NCBI GenBank assembly: GCA_964346495.1 | Contig: CAYFUW010000099.1 | Span: 1-5,984 of the forward strand | From: JBGZFC01 sp964346495 | GTDB lineage: Bacteria; Bacteroidota; Bacteroidia; Bacteroidales; Dysgonomonadaceae | Length of the DNA: 5,984 nt | Direction of reading: 5' to 3' | In this document: positions 5,224 through 5,984 of the stretch, piece by piece | Position numbering within the stretch: the stretch's first letter is position 1 | Layout of the letters: each line of letters begins with the position of its first letter | Made by a program: the position numbers and the translations under genes | Notes under the pieces: generated by a model | Told to the model about the DNA's origin: nothing | Seen by the model: the letters and a program-made list of their open reading frames with translations, nothing else | The model's database searches: none

Positions 5224-5913
5224 TTATTTTTCATTGTTTTTTATAAAATTTAGATAGTCCTCCAGATAAATTTTGTAGAATTTATTTCTACTCCAAGTTG
5301 GTTGATGTCCAATTGGAAATATTCGTTTATGTAAGTGATTTTCATGTGCTTCGTTGCATTTAAAGTCACCACCAGATTTTGTATCCCCAATATAATCCCA
5401 ATAATATCTTACTTTTTTGTTATTAGAATGTGTCAATTGATTTAATAATGGTTCTCCAAGCGATATGAAAATTACTTTCTCAGAAAATACACTTAATTCC
5501 TTTTGTAAAAGTGGCAACCAATGTTTTGAATGTTTGCTTAAAACTCCATTAGAAGCAGGTTTTTCTTTAAAGACACATTTGCTAAGATTTGTTGCGTAAA
5601 CATCTTTGTCAATATTAAAACCTAAATTGTTTGAAATCAAATTACAATATTTTCGTAAATTTCCCTTTTCATTATTTAAATCTAATGTAGTCGTAATTTT
5701 CTTCTGTCTTTTTCTAGAATCTTCTGTATTATTTAGAATTGTAGGGTCTTGTCCAATAATCACTAATTTTATTTGGGAAAGATTTTCGGCTTTTGAATAA
5801 GGAAGGAGGAATTCAAATTCAAAATCAATGTCATTTTGCAATATAGAATCATTTAACAGCATTTTTCTTGTTGTTTGCAATTCTCTTTCTAATTGTAGAA
5901 TGTGATTTTTCAT
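5224..5913 (-). CDS. Divergent uracil-DNA glycosylase superfamily protein
   Basis: Read from the ATG at 5913, this protein has 229 residues. KLVIIGQDPT (49-58) matches motif 1 of uracil-DNA glycosylases, where family 1 has GQDPYH and the Asp activates water. VYATNLSKC (105-113) fits the strand that follows, and VIFISLGEPLLNQL (147-160) fits the family's FLLWG strand. FPIGHQPTW (199-207) sits where the HPS motif of family 1 would be, with H203 as the likely catalytic His, followed by NKFYKIYLEDYL as in the family's closing helix. The Tyr after GQDP is Thr, and HPS has become HQP, so the substrate may not be plain uracil. Residues 1-27 look like a helix or short coiled coil. The gene is far more AT-rich than topA (sampled lines 20-30% GC against 40-53%), hinting at acquisition. 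A TTG in frame at 5934 is another possible start, and the frame stays open to the window edge. Superfamily membership is likely; activity is inferred. Confidence 0.65.
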   Translation of the reverse strand: MKNHILQLERELQTTRKMLLNDSILQNDIDFEFEFLLPYSKAENLSQIKLVIIGQDPTILNNTEDSRKRQKKITTTLDLNNEKGNLRKYCNLISNNLGFNIDKDVYATNLSKCVFKEKPASNGVLSKHSKHWLPLLQKELSVFSEKVIFISLGEPLLNQLTHSNNKKVRYYWDYIGDTKSGGDFKCNEAHENHLHKRIFPIGHQPTWSRNKFYKIYLEDYLNFIKNNEK

Positions 5914-5984
5914 TTTTAATATTCTTTGTTTCAAAGAGGCAATTGACCATAAATTTCGAAGTGCCGTTGTAAAATAGTTCCTTT

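Noticed and set aside
5606..5800. Plus-strand 64-codon open frame antisense to the glycosylase-like gene
   Set aside because: Short frames are expected by chance opposite an AT-rich gene. No promoter or motif supports it.

Overview
The window looks chromosomal and comes from a member of the Bacteroidota, most likely Bacteroidales. Three things support this. Start codons lack Shine-Dalgarno sequences. TAnnTTTG-type -7 promoter boxes precede three genes. The topoisomerase I has GRYGPY-type C-terminal repeats and a Lys/Thr-rich tail instead of Cys4 zinc ribbons. The placement comes from sequence character and memory of these families, not from a database search.

Layout, left to right. Bases 1-93 hold a promoter-like leader. 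Bases 94-714 (+) encode a YigZ/IMPACT-family protein. A short spacer with its own promoter-like boxes leads into topA at 814-3225 (+), a complete 803-residue type IA DNA topoisomerase. Bases 3226-4059 are a long non-coding spacer between the convergent 3' ends of topA and the next gene. It is packed with short repeats: three tandem arrays with a 7-base period, a family of 5-3-5 hairpins with changing stems, a pair of inverted 19-mers about 160 bp apart, dispersed TTTGCG/TTAGCG repeats and a 22-bp palindrome. Bases 4060-4953 (-) encode a 297-residue BASS-family (bile acid:sodium symporter-like) transporter. Its upstream region carries two 18-bp dyads, one lying inside the predicted promoter. 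Bases 5224-5913 (-) encode a divergent uracil-DNA-glycosylase-superfamily protein in clearly more AT-rich DNA, with more hairpin repeats just past its stop.

The genes do not form one pathway. yigZ and topA are housekeeping-type genes reading the same way but probably with separate promoters. The transporter faces them and seems to have its own operator-controlled promoter. The glycosylase-like gene differs in base composition and may be acquired. Its frame stays open to the window edge, so its true start, and whether a gene lies directly upstream, cannot be settled here.

The least ordinary parts are the repeat-filled spacer, the paired dyads before the transporter, and the divergent glycosylase-like gene. 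Nothing in the window proves a new multi-gene system.
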